Source: Nocardioides sp. TRM66260-LWL (lineage in GTDB: Bacteria; Actinomycetota; Actinomycetes; Propionibacteriales; Nocardioidaceae). From it: a DNA stretch of 64,000 nt. Shown here in pieces: positions 34,934 to 47,726 of the stretch (its first letter is position 1; every line of letters starts with the position of its first letter). Below the pieces are notes generated by a model that saw nothing but the letters and a program-made list of their open reading frames with translations, did no database searches and was not told the DNA's origin. The stretch is from positions 1,054,001-1,118,000 of the forward strand of contig NZ_JAIQZK010000001.1 of assembly GCF_020075545.1 (NCBI RefSeq), written 5' to 3'. A program made the translations under genes and the position numbers.

Positions 34934-35856
34934 CGAGAGGCCCTGCCCGTGCCCGACGAGCCCTTCAGCAGCGCCTTGACCACGCCCGCGTACACGTCGT
35001 CCTCGTCGAGGCGTCGCAGCTCCTCGGCCAGCAGGTCGTGCGGCGAGCGGCGCTTCAGCGCGATCGGCCGGTCGGGGTGGCCGGGCGTCGAGAACGTCGC
35101 GAGCCGGCCGTCGGTGCGGGCGATGCGGATCGGTCCGTCCTTGGTCTCGAGCTCCACCTCGGTGAGGCCTGGGCCGTCGGAGGTGCGCCGCTCGACGTCG
35201 ACCCGCAGCCGCCAGCCGAGCCACGCCCCGAGCAGGTCGGCGCTGGGGTTGACCTTCTCGGCGGTGACGACGGCGCCGGTGACCTTCGCGTGCGACTGGT
35301 CGAGGGCGGCGGCCAGGAGCGCGCGCCACGGGGTCAGACGCGTCCAGGCGAGGTCGGTGTTGCCGCGCGTGTAGGCCTCGCACTGGGCGTGCAGCGCGGT
35401 CGCGCGGGCCTTGGTCGCCGCGGCCGCGTCGGTGATGCGCCGCTGCGCGAGCCGCCCGAGCGGGTCGTTGGCCGGGTCGGCGGGGGCGTCCACCGGCCAC
35501 CACACGACGACGGGGGAGTCGGGCAGCAGCAGCGGCAGGACGACCGACTCCGGGTGGTGCGCCACCTCGCCGGAGAGACGGATCAACGCGGTCTCGCCGG
35601 CCCAGCCGTCGCCGATGCCGACCTGCGCGTTGACGGTGCCCTTGCCGCGCGTGGAGCCGAGGATGACGCCGAGGACCCGCGCCGGGTGCTCCTGCGAGGC
35701 CTCGCGAGCCGTGGCCATCGCCTGCTCGGAGCTCTCCTCGTCGACGACGAAGACCAGCGTCATGACCATGCCCATGGCCGGGGAGCCGGCGCGCGAGCGG
35801 GCGCGGACGAACTCGGCCGCGATCGCCGAGGAGGTGGTGTCGGTGAGCTCGATCAT
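34930..35856 (-). CDS. opcA: Glucose-6-phosphate dehydrogenase assembly protein OpcA
   Basis: OpcA is needed for assembly or redox control of glucose-6-phosphate dehydrogenase in actinobacteria and cyanobacteria. The 308-residue protein starts MIELTDTTSSAIAAEFVRAR and has VVWWPVDAPADPANDPLGRLAQRRITDA and LAWTRLTPWRALLAAALD, typical of the family. It sits between zwf and pgl, its expected place. Both junctions are short (49 nt to zwf, 4-nt overlap with pgl). Confidence 0.94.
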   Translation of the reverse strand: MIELTDTTSSAIAAEFVRARSRAGSPAMGMVMTLVFVVDEESSEQAMATAREASQEHPARVLGVILGSTRGKGTVNAQVGIGDGWAGETALIRLSGEVAHHPESVVLPLLLPDSPVVVWWPVDAPADPANDPLGRLAQRRITDAAAATKARATALHAQCEAYTRGNTDLAWTRLTPWRALLAAALDQSHAKVTGAVVTAEKVNPSADLLGAWLGWRLRVDVERRTSDGPGLTEVELETKDGPIRIARTDGRLATFSTPGHPDRPIALKRRSPHDLLAEELRRLDEDDVYAGVVKALLKGSSGTGRASR

Positions 35857-35905
35857 CGGAGGACCTCCGGTCGGACGGGAGTGGCGCGGGCGGACGACGC
35901 GGCGC

Positions 35906-37438
35906 TCACGGCCGCCGCCAGGTGCGACCGTCGCGGGCGAGCATCCGCTCGGCGGACTCCGGGCCCCAGCCGCCCGCCGCGTACGGCTCCGGCTCGCCCT
36001 TGGCCGCCCAGTGCTCGAGCACGGGATCGAGGATCTTCCAGGACAGCTCGACCTCCTCGTGCCGCGGGAACAGCGGCGGGTCGCCGAGGAGCACGTCGAG
36101 GATGAGTCGCTCGTAGGCCTCCGGCGAGGCCTCGGTGAAGGTGCCGCCGTAGGTGAAGTCCATGCTGACGTCGCGGATCTCCATCGCGGTGCCGGGCACC
36201 TTGGACCCGAACCGGACGGTCATGCCCTCGTCCGGCTGGATGCGGATGACCAGCGCGTTCTGGGTGAGGTCCTCGACGGCGGTCTCGGAGAACGGCTGGT
36301 AGGGCGCCTTCTTGAACACGACCGCCACCTCGGTGACGCGACGGGCCAGGCGCTTGCCGGTGCGCAGGTAGAAGGGGACGCCCGCCCAGCGGCGGTTCTC
36401 GACGTGCAGCGTGATCGCCGCGAAGGTCTCGGTGGTGGAGTCGGCGGCGATGCCGTCCTCGTCGAAGAAGCCGGCGACCTTGGCGCCGCCGGCCCAGCCG
36501 CCCTCGTACTGACCGCGCGCGGTGGTGAGGTCGAGCCGGCGGGGGAGCGTGACCGAGGCGAGGAGCTTCTGCTTCTCGATCTGCAGCGCGTGCGGCTCGA
36601 AGGAGGTCGGCTCCTCCATCGCCACCAGCGCCATCAGCTGGAGCAGGTGGTTCTGGATGACGTCGCGGGCGGCGCCGATGCCGTCGTAGTAGCCGGCCCG
36701 GCCGCCGATGCCGGCGTCCTCGGCCATCGTGATCTGCACGTGGTCGATGTGGTGGTTGTTCCACAGCGGCTCGAACATCGTGTTCGCGAAGCGGGTCGCG
36801 AGGATGTTCTGCACCGTCTCCTTGCCGAGGTAGTGGTCGATGCGGAAGATCGTCTCGGGCGGGAAGACCGCGTCCAGCGCGGCGTTGAGCTCGCGGGCCG
36901 AGGCGAGGTCGTGGCCGAACGGCTTCTCGATGACCACCCGGCGCCAGGCGTCCGGCCGGTCCGCCGGGGCGTCGGTGAGCCCGTGCTCCTGCAGCTGCTG
37001 GGCGACGGTGCCGAACGCTCCCGGCGGGATGGCGAGGTAGAAGGCGTGGTTGCCGTCGGTGCCGCGGACCTCGTCGAGCTCCTCGATGGTGCGTCGCAGG
37101 TTCTCGAACGCCGCGTCGTCGTCGAAGCTGCCCGGCACGAACCGGAAGCCCTCGGCGAGCTGCTTCCAGACCTCCTCGCGGAACTCGGTGCGCGCGTGCT
37201 GCTTCACCGAGTCGTGGACGATCTGGGCGAAGTCCTGGTCGGCCCAGTCGCGGCGGGCGAAGCCGACGAGGCTGAAGCCGGGGGGCAGCAGGCCGCGGTT
37301 GGCGAGGTCGTAGATCGCCGGCATGACCTTCTTGCGCGAGAGGTCGCCCGTGACGCCGAACAGCACCAGGCCGCAGGGTCCGGCGATCCGCGGCAGCCGG
37401 CGGTCCTGCGGGTCGCGCAGCGGGTTGACGTGGCTCAT
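35906..37438 (-). CDS. zwf: Glucose-6-phosphate 1-dehydrogenase
   Basis: Makes NADPH and 6-phosphogluconolactone from glucose-6-phosphate. The 510-residue protein has the dinucleotide-binding [18 protein letters not shown], the catalytic [13 protein letters not shown] and [14 protein letters not shown]. The start is ATG at 37438 ([11 protein letters not shown]…), within the overlap with the pgi stop; the longer frame upstream is a shadow of pgi. OpcA, its partner, is next. Confidence 0.96.
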   Translation of the reverse strand: MSHVNPLRDPQDRRLPRIAGPCGLVLFGVTGDLSRKKVMPAIYDLANRGLLPPGFSLVGFARRDWADQDFAQIVHDSVKQHARTEFREEVWKQLAEGFRFVPGSFDDDAAFENLRRTIEELDEVRGTDGNHAFYLAIPPGAFGTVAQQLQEHGLTDAPADRPDAWRRVVIEKPFGHDLASARELNAALDAVFPPETIFRIDHYLGKETVQNILATRFANTMFEPLWNNHHIDHVQITMAEDAGIGGRAGYYDGIGAARDVIQNHLLQLMALVAMEEPTSFEPHALQIEKQKLLASVTLPRRLDLTTARGQYEGGWAGGAKVAGFFDEDGIAADSTTETFAAITLHVENRRWAGVPFYLRTGKRLARRVTEVAVVFKKAPYQPFSETAVEDLTQNALVIRIQPDEGMTVRFGSKVPGTAMEIRDVSMDFTYGGTFTEASPEAYERLILDVLLGDPPLFPRHEEVELSWKILDPVLEHWAAKGEPEPYAAGGWGPESAERMLARDGRTWRRP

Positions 37439-39126
37439 CGGGACTCCTCCGAGGACGAGCCGCGATGGGCCCGGTAGTAGGCGATCAGCGCCTGCGTCGA
37501 GGCGTCCTGCTGGGCGAGGGCCTCGGCGTCGCCGGCGATGGCGGGGCCCACCTGCGTCGCGAGCTGCTTGCCGAGCTCGACGCCCCACTGGTCGAAGCTG
37601 TCGATGCCCCACACGGCGCCCTGGGTGAACGTGATGTGCTCGTAGAGCGCGACCAGCTGGCCCAGCACCGACGGCGTCAGCGCGGGGGCCATGATCGAGG
37701 TGGTGGGCCGGTTGCCCGGGAAGGTGCGGGCCGGCACGACCGCCTCGTCGACGCCCTCGGCGCGGACCTCCTCGGCCGTCTTGCCGAAGGCCAGGGCCCG
37801 GGTCTGGGCGAGGAAGTTGGCCAGGAACAGCTCGTGGACGTCGGTGTCTCCGTCGCGCAGGGGATGCGCGGGGGTCGCGACGGCGATGAAGTCGGCCGGG
37901 ATCAGCCGGGTGCCCTGGTGGATCAGCTGGTAGAAGGCGTGCTGGCCGTTGGTGCCGGGCTCGCCCCAGAACACCTCGCCGGTGGTCGTCGTGACCGGGC
38001 TGCCGTCCCACCGCACCGACTTGCCGTTGGACTCCATCGTCAGCTGCTGGAGGTACGCCGGGAAGCGGTGGAGCAGCTGCGCGTAGGGCAGCACGGCGTG
38101 GCTCTGCGCCCCGAGGAAGTTCGCGTACCAGACGTTCAGCAGCCCCATCAGCAGCGGGACGTTGCGCTCCGGGGGAGCGGTGCGGAAGTGCTCGTCGATC
38201 GCGTGGAAGCCGGCCAGCATCTCGGCGAACCGCTCCGGCCCGATCGCCAGCACCAGCGAGGTGCCGATCGCGGAGTCCAGGGAGTAGCGCCCGCCGACCC
38301 AGTCCCAGAACCCGAAGGCGTTGTCGGGGTCGATGCCGAAGTCGGCGACCTTGTCGAGGGCGGTCGAGACGGCGACGAAGTGCCGCGCGACGGCGTCCTG
38401 CTCGTCCACGCTCCCGTCGTCGGCCGCGGCGCGCAGGCCGTCGAGCAGCCAGCGGCGGCACAGCCGGGCGTTGGTGAGCGTCTCGAGGGTCCCGAAGGTC
38501 TTGCTGGAGACGATGAAGAGCGTGGACGCCGGGTCGAGGTCGGCCAGCGTGGTGGCGGCGTCGGTGGGGTCGATGTTGCTGATGAACCGCACCTCGGGCC
38601 CGCCGTCGCGGTAGGGCTGCAGGGCCTCGTAGGCCATGACCGGGCCGAGGTCGGACCCGCCGATGCCGATGTTGACGACCGTGCGCACCGGCTGACCCGT
38701 CGCGCCGGTCCACTCCCCGCTGCGGACGCGTCGGGCGAAGGCGTAGATGCGCTCGAGCACCTGGTGCACGCCGGCCACGACATCCTCGCCGTCGACCACC
38801 AGGCTGGCGTCGGCCGGCAGCCGCAGCGCCGTGTGCAGCACGGAGCGCCCCTCGGTGACGTTGACCGGCTCGCCGCGCAGCATCGCGTCGCGGTGGGCCG
38901 CGACGCCGGTCTGCTCGGCGAGCTCGAGGAGCGCCTCGAGGACCTCGTCGGTCAGCAGCGCCTTGGAGAGGTCGACGTGCAGGTCCGCCGCGACGTGGGT
39001 GTGGCGCTCGACGCGGTCGGCGTCCGCGGCGAACCACCCGCGCAGGTCGGGCTCGAGGCCCGCCGCGAGGGTGGTCAGCCGCGACCAGGCCGGTGTCGTC
39101 GTGGGATCCACCGGCGCGGTGCTCAC
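37435..39126 (-). CDS. pgi: Glucose-6-phosphate isomerase
   Basis: Interconverts glucose-6-phosphate and fructose-6-phosphate. The 563-residue protein has [18 protein letters not shown], the signature [18 protein letters not shown] near the C-terminus, and [16 protein letters not shown]. The GTG start at 39126 lies in a GTGA overlap with the tal stop. Its presence inside the pentose phosphate operon lets carbon recycle from fructose-6-phosphate back to zwf. Confidence 0.95.
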   Translation of the reverse strand: MSTAPVDPTTTPAWSRLTTLAAGLEPDLRGWFAADADRVERHTHVAADLHVDLSKALLTDEVLEALLELAEQTGVAAHRDAMLRGEPVNVTEGRSVLHTALRLPADASLVVDGEDVVAGVHQVLERIYAFARRVRSGEWTGATGQPVRTVVNIGIGGSDLGPVMAYEALQPYRDGGPEVRFISNIDPTDAATTLADLDPASTLFIVSSKTFGTLETLTNARLCRRWLLDGLRAAADDGSVDEQDAVARHFVAVSTALDKVADFGIDPDNAFGFWDWVGGRYSLDSAIGTSLVLAIGPERFAEMLAGFHAIDEHFRTAPPERNVPLLMGLLNVWYANFLGAQSHAVLPYAQLLHRFPAYLQQLTMESNGKSVRWDGSPVTTTTGEVFWGEPGTNGQHAFYQLIHQGTRLIPADFIAVATPAHPLRDGDTDVHELFLANFLAQTRALAFGKTAEEVRAEGVDEAVVPARTFPGNRPTTSIMAPALTPSVLGQLVALYEHITFTQGAVWGIDSFDQWGVELGKQLATQVGPAIAGDAEALAQQDASTQALIAYYRAHRGSSSEESR

Positions 39127-40229
39127 TGCGCCGCCGCCCCCATCTGGCCCCGGACGGTCTCGACCAGCTCGTGCCACGAGCCGACGAACTTCTCCACGCC
39201 CTCGTCCTCGAGCGCCACGAAGACGTCGTCGAGGTCGATGCCGACGGCGGTGAGCGCGTCGAAGACCCGCTGGGCCTCGGCGGCGGTGCCGGTGACCGCG
39301 TCGCCGTGCACCTCGCCGTGGTCGGCGACCGCGTCGAGGGTCTTCTCCGGCATCGTGTTGACCGTGCCGGCCACGACGAGCTCGGTGACGTAGAGCGTGT
39401 CGGAGTAGTCGGGGTTCTTCACGCCCGTCGACGCCCACAGCGGCCGCTGCGGGTTCGCGCCGGCCTCGGCGAGCTGGCGCCAGCGGTCGGACTGCAGCAC
39501 CTCCTGGTAGGCGGCGTAGGCGAGGCGGGCGTTGGCCACCGCGGCCTGGCCGCGCAGGCCCAGGGCCTCCTCGCCGCCGATCGCCTCGAGCCGCTTGTCG
39601 ATCTCGGTGTCGACGCGGGAGACGAAGAACGACGCGACCGAGTGGATCGTCGAGAGGTCGAGACCGGCGTCGCGCGCCTGCTCGAGGCCCGACATGTAGG
39701 CGTCCATGACCGCCCGGTAGCGCTCGACGCTGAAGATCAGCGTGACGTTGACCGAGATGCCCTGGGCGATCACCGCCGTGATCGCGGGAATGCCCTCGCG
39801 GGTGGCCGGGATCTTGATCAGCGCGTTGGGCCGGTCGACGGCCTGCCACAGCCGCTGCGCGGAGGCGATGGTGCCCTCGGTGTCGGTGGCCAGGGTCGGC
39901 TCGACCTCGATCGAGACGCGACCGTCCCAGGCCGCCTCCTGGTGCACCGGCGCCAGGATGTCGCAGGCGTTGCGGACGTCCTCGGTGGTGAGCTCGAAGA
40001 TCACCTCGTCGACGTCGGCGCCCTTCTCGACGAGCTGGCGCACCTGCGCGTCGTACCGCTCGCCGTTCGCGATGGCGCCGGCGAAGATCGTCGGGTTGGT
40101 GGTGACGCCGACGACCGACCTCTCCGCGACGAGCGTGGCGAGGTTGCCGGACTCGACCCGCTCGCGCGAGAGGTCGTCGAGCCAGATGGAGACGCCCGCG
40201 TCGGCGAGGGTCTTGAGACGGTCGGACAT
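39123..40229 (-). CDS. tal: Transaldolase
   Basis: Transfers a dihydroxyacetone unit in the non-oxidative pentose phosphate branch. The 368-residue protein has [26 protein letters not shown] and the Schiff-base Lys in NALIKIPAT, followed by [19 protein letters not shown] lies 6 nt upstream of the ATG. It is coupled to pgi by a 4-nt overlap. Confidence 0.96.
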   Translation of the reverse strand: MSDRLKTLADAGVSIWLDDLSRERVESGNLATLVAERSVVGVTTNPTIFAGAIANGERYDAQVRQLVEKGADVDEVIFELTTEDVRNACDILAPVHQEAAWDGRVSIEVEPTLATDTEGTIASAQRLWQAVDRPNALIKIPATREGIPAITAVIAQGISVNVTLIFSVERYRAVMDAYMSGLEQARDAGLDLSTIHSVASFFVSRVDTEIDKRLEAIGGEEALGLRGQAAVANARLAYAAYQEVLQSDRWRQLAEAGANPQRPLWASTGVKNPDYSDTLYVTELVVAGTVNTMPEKTLDAVADHGEVHGDAVTGTAAEAQRVFDALTAVGIDLDDVFVALEDEGVEKFVGSWHELVETVRGQMGAAAQ

Positions 40230-40309
40230 GTGTTCCTCCTGCTGCAGGGATGGACAGGGGACGGACGGGGATCGGGCCGGTGGCGGCGGCGGGGGTCGCC
40301 CGCCGGAGG

Positions 40310-42409
<2,100 letters not shown>

Positions 42410-42574
42410 GTGCGTCCTTCGGGTGCGGAGGGAGAGGGATCCCGCGCCGGACGGCTCGTGGGCGGGGCCCTCGATGGTGGTGGAGCTTCGTGCTGGGTCG
42501 CTGTGGTGCAGTGGTGCTGTGGGCTTGCTCACCGACGCCGCGTGGGCCCGAGAGACGGCAGGTCAGCGATTCCG

Positions 42575-42600
42575 ACCCTACTGAATCGCGCGGCTAGACT
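42575..42600. promoter_or_regulatory. Divergent promoter region tkt / ctaB
   Basis: Minus-strand TAGGGT (42575–42580) and plus-strand TAGACT (42595–42600) lie 14 bp apart in the 254-bp gap between tkt and ctaB. They are candidate -10 elements for the two operons. No clear -35 boxes are visible. Confidence 0.45.
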
Positions 42601-42663
42601 CCTAGGCGAGACTGCACGTCCACCCTCACGGGGGGCGTTCCCCCTGCCCTGCGAGGATGCTGC

Positions 42664-43665
42664 GTGACCCACGTCGGTGAGCAACCGTCCGCCGAGCCGC
42701 TCGTCGGCCCGGACGGCAGCGGCTCCTCCGCCCGTCGGCCGCGCCGGTCGGTGCCGGCTGCCGAGGCCGCCGGCAAGACCTGGCGCGACGTCGTCGCGGC
42801 CTACGTCGGCCTCACCAAGCCGCGGGTCATCGAGCTGCTCCTGCTCACCACGGTGCCGGTCATGTTCTACGCCGCGCGCGGCGTCCCCGACCTCGGCCTG
42901 GTCGTCGCGACGGTCGTCGGCGGCACGCTGTCGGCCGGCTCCGCGTCGGTGTTCAACTGCGTCTACGACCGCGACATCGACGAGCAGATGCGGCGCACCC
43001 GTCGACGCGCCCTGCCGCGGCACATCGTCAGCCCGCGGGCGGCGCTGGTCTTCGGCACGGTCCTCGGCGTCGTCTCGACCGCCGTCCTGCTCGCCTTCGT
43101 CAATCCGCTGAGCGCGGCCCTCTCGGTCGGCGCCAACGCCTTCTACGTCTTCGGCTACACGATGCTGCTCAAGCGGCGCACCACCCAGAACATCGTCTGG
43201 GGCGGCATCGCCGGCTGCTTCCCGGCCCTCATCGGGTGGACCGCCGTCACGGGCTCCCTCGCCTGGACTCCCTTCGTGCTCTTCCTGGTCGTCTTCTTCT
43301 GGACGCCGCCGCACACCTGGGCGCTCGCCCTGCGCTACCGCGAGGACTACCGCAACGTCGACGTCCCGATGCTGCCCGTCGTCGCCTCGGCCTCCGACGT
43401 GGGCCGCCGCATCGTCGCCTACAGCTGGGTCATGGTGGCCACCTCGCTGGTGCTGTGGCCCGTCGCCGGCACCGGCCCGGCCTACCCGATCGCCGCCGTC
43501 CTGCTCGGCGCCGTGTTCCTCGTCGAGGCGCACCGCATGTGGGCCCGCACCCGCACCAGCGACGACCTGAGCGTCATCCAGCCGATGCGGCTCTTCCACT
43601 CGTCCAACCTGTACCTGTCGCTGCTGTTCGTCGCCGTGGCGTTGGACCCGCTGCTGCGGTTCTGA
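42664..43665 (+). CDS. ctaB: Protoheme IX farnesyltransferase (heme O synthase)
   Basis: Attaches a farnesyl group to heme B, making heme O for cytochrome oxidase. The 333-residue integral membrane protein has about nine hydrophobic segments, an N-terminal polar extension (about 1–40), and the UbiA motifs [21 protein letters not shown] and [23 protein letters not shown] lies upstream of the GTG start. In related genomes ctaA is next door; here cassette 2 is between them. Confidence 0.94.
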   Translation: MTHVGEQPSAEPLVGPDGSGSSARRPRRSVPAAEAAGKTWRDVVAAYVGLTKPRVIELLLLTTVPVMFYAARGVPDLGLVVATVVGGTLSAGSASVFNCVYDRDIDEQMRRTRRRALPRHIVSPRAALVFGTVLGVVSTAVLLAFVNPLSAALSVGANAFYVFGYTMLLKRRTTQNIVWGGIAGCFPALIGWTAVTGSLAWTPFVLFLVVFFWTPPHTWALALRYREDYRNVDVPMLPVVASASDVGRRIVAYSWVMVATSLVLWPVAGTGPAYPIAAVLLGAVFLVEAHRMWARTRTSDDLSVIQPMRLFHSSNLYLSLLFVAVALDPLLRF

Positions 43666-43670
43666 GGTGC

Positions 43671-43750
43671 GCAGGTTTCCCCGGATATCCGGGGAAACCG
43701 GACGTTGTCAGGCGAAGTTTCCCCTGACAACGTCCAGTTTCCCCTGACCA
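43671..43750 (+). repeat. Composite end of cassette 2, ctaB side
   Basis: A 26-bp perfect palindrome at 43674–43699 (arms GGTTTCCCCGG, centre ATAT) is followed at 43700–43735 by arms GGACGTTGTCAGG / CCTGACAACGTCC around a 10-nt loop whose GAA/TTC also pair. A further copy of GTTTCCCCTGACC follows. It lies directly after the gene's stop codon. Confidence 0.88.
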
Positions 43751-43756
43751 GTGGGC

Positions 43757-44695
43757 TCAAGCGGCGGCGGAATGGTCGAGCATGGCGCGGAGCCGTCGGA
43801 TCAGCCGAGCCGGATTCTCCAGGTCGGCCCAGGTGATGCGGATGCAGCGCCAGCCGGTGATGCGGCGGATCTCGTCCTCACGCGCCTTCTCGTCCCACAG
43901 GAGGTCGCGCGGACTGCGCCCGGACGCCAACCCAGAGTCGTACTTGGCTCGTCCGTCGACCTCGAAGAAGACGCCGTGCTCGGGCCACGCGCCGTCGACC
44001 CTGCCGACGAGGCGCCCGTCCTCGTCGTAGATCGACATCTGCGTAGTCGGCAACGGCAGGCCCGCCGACTGGATCAGGTGGATGAAGCGACTCTCGGCGA
44101 TGCTCTCGCATGGGATCGGCAGCAGACGCAGGAATCGGTGCGCGCCGAGGGATCCCGGCCACCGCGTCAGCCTCGAGACGGCCGTCCTGATCTCCTCCAC
44201 CGACGTGACGCGGCGGAAGACGAGCTCGTGGGCCAGCGCCGTGCCCGCTGCGTCGCCATGTCGGTTGACGACCTCGGCGACGCATCGTGCGGGCGACGTC
44301 GCGAGCACGTCGCCGACGAGCACGACGTCCTCTGCCGCGGGGAGTCCGCGATGCTGGACCACGCCCGCTTCTCGGCGTCCGGCGAGCCTGTCCTCACGGG
44401 TCACATGGACGCGCTCCAGATCGAGGTGCCAGCCCGAGGCCCCGTGCTCCAGTGCGGCGGTGTCATGGGAGAGGACGGCCTCGGTGCCCGCTCGCATGAG
44501 GACCGCTCGGGCGACCAGGCGCCGGCGATCGATCTGACTCAGCCCCGCCCACACTTGGCCGTCGACATAGGCCCCCTGACGGATGCGGACCAGGTCGCCC
44601 GTGCGGACGAGCCGAGCGAGCACACGGTCCGAGTAGCCGGCGGCCACCAGGTCGGCGCGGAGGTGCACGAGGGAGCGGTCGACGACGTCGGTCAT
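43757..44695 (-). CDS. AbiEi/DUF559-type nuclease-like protein of cassette 2
   Basis: The 312-residue protein is homologous along its length to the cassette 1 product. The N-terminal half has LVRIRQGAYVDGQVW and VLSHDTAALEHGASGW (AbiEi-like). The C-terminal half has CESIAESRFIHLIQSAGLPLP, D234 in GRVDGAWP, E245, D247 and K251 in VFFEVDGRAKY, and EDEIRRITGWRCIRITW (DUF559/Vsr-like). The catalytic positions match cassette 1 exactly. On the minus strand CACCCT lies 6 nt before the ATG, a possible leaderless -10. Nuclease activity and any antitoxin role are inference. No partner gene is present within the element. Confidence 0.82.
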   Translation of the reverse strand: MTDVVDRSLVHLRADLVAAGYSDRVLARLVRTGDLVRIRQGAYVDGQVWAGLSQIDRRRLVARAVLMRAGTEAVLSHDTAALEHGASGWHLDLERVHVTREDRLAGRREAGVVQHRGLPAAEDVVLVGDVLATSPARCVAEVVNRHGDAAGTALAHELVFRRVTSVEEIRTAVSRLTRWPGSLGAHRFLRLLPIPCESIAESRFIHLIQSAGLPLPTTQMSIYDEDGRLVGRVDGAWPEHGVFFEVDGRAKYDSGLASGRSPRDLLWDEKAREDEIRRITGWRCIRITWADLENPARLIRRLRAMLDHSAAA

Positions 44696-44785
44696 GCACC
44701 CAGGGTGCGAGATCCGCGCCGATGATGGCGCTCCGTGGGTGGGAGCCTGTGGATGGACGGTCGATGCCGGCCAGGCGTCGAGGGA

Positions 44786-44865
44786 CTGGTCAGGGGAAGT
44801 GGACGTTGTCAGGCGAAACTTCCCCTGACAACGTCCAATTTCCCCGGATATCCGGGGAAACCTGC
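44786..44865 (-). repeat. Composite end of cassette 2, ctaA side
   Basis: Reverse-oriented copy of the other end. A 22-bp palindrome at 44839–44860 has centre ATAT and arms TTTCCCCGG. The hairpin at 44801–44836 has arms GGACGTTGTCAGG / CCTGACAACGTCC. GGTCAGGGGAAG lies at 44788–44799. It lies about 90 bp upstream of the gene's start codon. Confidence 0.88.
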
Positions 44866-44878
44866 CGGAGCGGCTGCG

Positions 44879-45817
44879 TCAGACCGACGCAGCGTCGACC
44901 GGATGCCGCACGGCGAGCAGCACCCAGGTGGTGACGGCGACGAGGACCCCGGCGCCGAGCATGTGGGCGCCGACGAGGATCTCGGGCAGGCCGGTGAAGT
45001 ACTGCACGAAGCCGATGGCGCTCTGGCCGAGCGTGACGGCGACGAGGAGCAGGGCGGCGCGACGGGCGGGGGCGTCGCGCAGGACTGTCGCGAGGGCAAG
45101 CAGGCCGAGGGTCAGGCCGACGAAGAGCATGACGACGTCGGCGTGCAGTTGGCTCGTCTGCAGCGGGTCGAGGCCGTTGCGGGGGGCGTTCGCGTCGCCG
45201 GCGTGCGGGCCGCTGCCGGTGACGACGGTGCCGACGTAGAGCACGACCCAGGCGAGGGCGAAGGTGCCCCACGCCAGCGCCGTGACCGCGGTGTGGCGCG
45301 CGGCGGGGAGCGGGCCGGGCAGGAGCCGCAGGAACAGCACGGCGACCGCGGTGATCACCATGGAGAGCATCAGGTGGAGCGAGACGATCCACGGGTTCAG
45401 GTCGGCGAGCACGGTGATGCCGCCGATGATCGCCTGCAGCGGGATGCCGAGCGCCATGCCGATCGCGAGCCAGCGCAGGTCGCGACGGCGGCTCGACCAC
45501 GCGGCGACGACGGTCGCGATCGCGATCGCCACCAGCACGAAGGTGAGCAGCCGGTTGCCGAACTCGATCGCCGCGTGGACGCTGTAGGCGCCGTGGGGCG
45601 TGTAGCCGGCGTCGGTGCAGCGCGGCCAGGTCGGGCAGCCGAGCCCCGAGCCCGTGAGCCGCACCGCGCCGCCGGTGACCACGATGCCGATGTTCGCCAC
45701 GATCGAGGCCCACGCGGCCAGCGGCAGGAGGCGGGCGAGCCGGCCCGGCTCGCGGGGCGCCGGGACGGGGACGGCCGGGGCGGCGGGCGACGGGCCGGTG
45801 CGGTCGATCAGGCTCAC
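44879..45817 (-). CDS. ctaA: Heme A synthase
   Basis: Oxidises heme O to heme A in the membrane for cytochrome oxidase. The 312-residue protein has eight hydrophobic segments, the periplasmic cysteine pair in GSGLGCPTWPRC, and histidines in SLHLMLS, QLHADVV and GAHMLGAG. In the E-x-x-H-R motif of the Bacillus enzyme it has EFGNR, with Asn for His; I believe this is common in actinobacteria. The ABC permease gene lies 4 nt upstream, so it may be transcribed with the exporter. Confidence 0.92.
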   Translation of the reverse strand: MSLIDRTGPSPAAPAVPVPAPREPGRLARLLPLAAWASIVANIGIVVTGGAVRLTGSGLGCPTWPRCTDAGYTPHGAYSVHAAIEFGNRLLTFVLVAIAIATVVAAWSSRRRDLRWLAIGMALGIPLQAIIGGITVLADLNPWIVSLHLMLSMVITAVAVLFLRLLPGPLPAARHTAVTALAWGTFALAWVVLYVGTVVTGSGPHAGDANAPRNGLDPLQTSQLHADVVMLFVGLTLGLLALATVLRDAPARRAALLLVAVTLGQSAIGFVQYFTGLPEILVGAHMLGAGVLVAVTTWVLLAVRHPVDAASV

Positions 45818-45821
45818 GGGG

Positions 45822-46654
45822 TCACTCCCACTTGAAGGTGCGCGCGGTCAGCGCGGTGCCGAGCACGGCCCACAGCGCGAGGACGAGGAGGTGGCCGACG
45901 GCGACGTGACCGTCGAGCAGGGCGGCCCGGGCGGCGCCGCCCAGGGCGCCGGAGGGCAGCCAGTCGACGACGTGGCCGACCGCGCCGTACGCGGTGGTGG
46001 GCAGCACGACCGCGCCTCCGGCGAGCAGCAGCAGGTAGACCAGGTTGGCGGCGGCGAGCGTCGCCTCGGCCCGCAGGACCCCGGCGACGAACAGCCCCAG
46101 CGAGGCGAACGCGAAGGTGCCGACCACCAGGGTCAGGACGGCGCCGACGAGCGCTCCGGGCGAGACCTCGGGGCGCCAGCCCAGCGCGAGGCCCACGGAG
46201 CCGACGACGACCATCTGGAGCGCCTCGACCAGCAGGAGCGCGAGGGCCTTGCCCGCCAGCAGGCCGGCCCGCGGCAGCGGGGAGGCGCCGAGGCGCTTGA
46301 TCACGCCGTAGCGACGCTCGAAGCCGGTCGCGATCGCGAGCGAGGTGAACGCCGTCGACATCACGGCCAGCGCCAGGACGCCGGGGGTGAACACGTCGAC
46401 CGGGGAGCGGTCGGCGCGGCCGAGGGAGAGACCGATGCGGTGCGACCCCTCGACCGCGCCGAACAGCACGATGACGGGGATGACGACGGCCAGCAGGAGC
46501 TGCTCGCCGTTGCGCAGCGTCAGCCGGGCCTCCATCGACGCCTGGGCCAGCACCTGGCGCAGCAGCGGCGCCGAGCCGGGGCGGGGCGCGAAGGTCCCGG
46601 AGCCGGGCGTGCGGGCGGGGGCGATCGAGCCGCTCGCCTGCGGGTCGACGGCGG

Positions 46655-46658
<4 letters not shown>
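45822..46658 (-). CDS. ABC-2 type exporter permease
   Basis: The 278-residue protein has six hydrophobic segments after a polar N-terminus, including NGEQLLLAVVIPVIVLFGAVEG and AFTSLAIATGFERRYGVIKRLGASPLPR, typical of ABC-2 (drug or lipid export) permeases. The GTG at 46658 overlaps the ATPase stop (GTGA). It sits upstream of ctaA, as often in actinobacteria, where such exporters are near heme A genes. Substrate unknown. Confidence 0.86.
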
Positions 46659-47605
<947 letters not shown>

Positions 47606-47611
47606 CCTCCC

Positions 47612-47617
47612 AGTGTA
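47612..47617 (-). promoter_or_regulatory. -10 of leaderless promoter for the ABC exporter
   Basis: Minus-strand TACACT followed by 6 nt and GTG at 47605. Confidence 0.6.
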
Positions 47618-47714
47618 GGAGCGGGGCAGCAGCGGGACCCGCCGCGGTCGCGGTCGGACGCTGAGGCGCTCGCCACGTGCGGGTGAGCGGCGCGGGACGC
47701 CAGGGCCGTCGTCC

Positions 47715-47720
47715 TAGGCT
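47715..47720 (+). promoter_or_regulatory. -10 of leaderless promoter for small membrane protein
   Basis: TAGGCT followed by 6 nt and the GTG at 47727. Confidence 0.6.
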
Positions 47721-47726
47721 GCCGAC

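Larger units (their letters stand above)
43671..44865 (-). mobile_element. Cassette 2: palindrome-ended element with a DUF559/AbiEi gene
   Basis: The clearest copy: about 80-bp terminal inverted repeats with only some five differences flank one minus-strand gene (43757–44695). Outer limits are GCAGG…CCTGC. From outside in, each end has a palindrome with an ATAT centre, then a 36-nt near-perfect hairpin with arms GGACGTTGTCAGG, then TTTCCCCTGACC. It starts 5 bp after the ctaB stop and ends 13 bp before the ctaA stop. There is no transposase and no clear target-site duplication (flanks GGTGC and CGGAG). Confidence 0.78.

Noticed and set aside
42410..42532. Longer transketolase start at 42532
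   Set aside because: It adds 41 residues unlike the family and has no ribosome site, whereas GTG 42409 has GAAGGA and gives the normal length.
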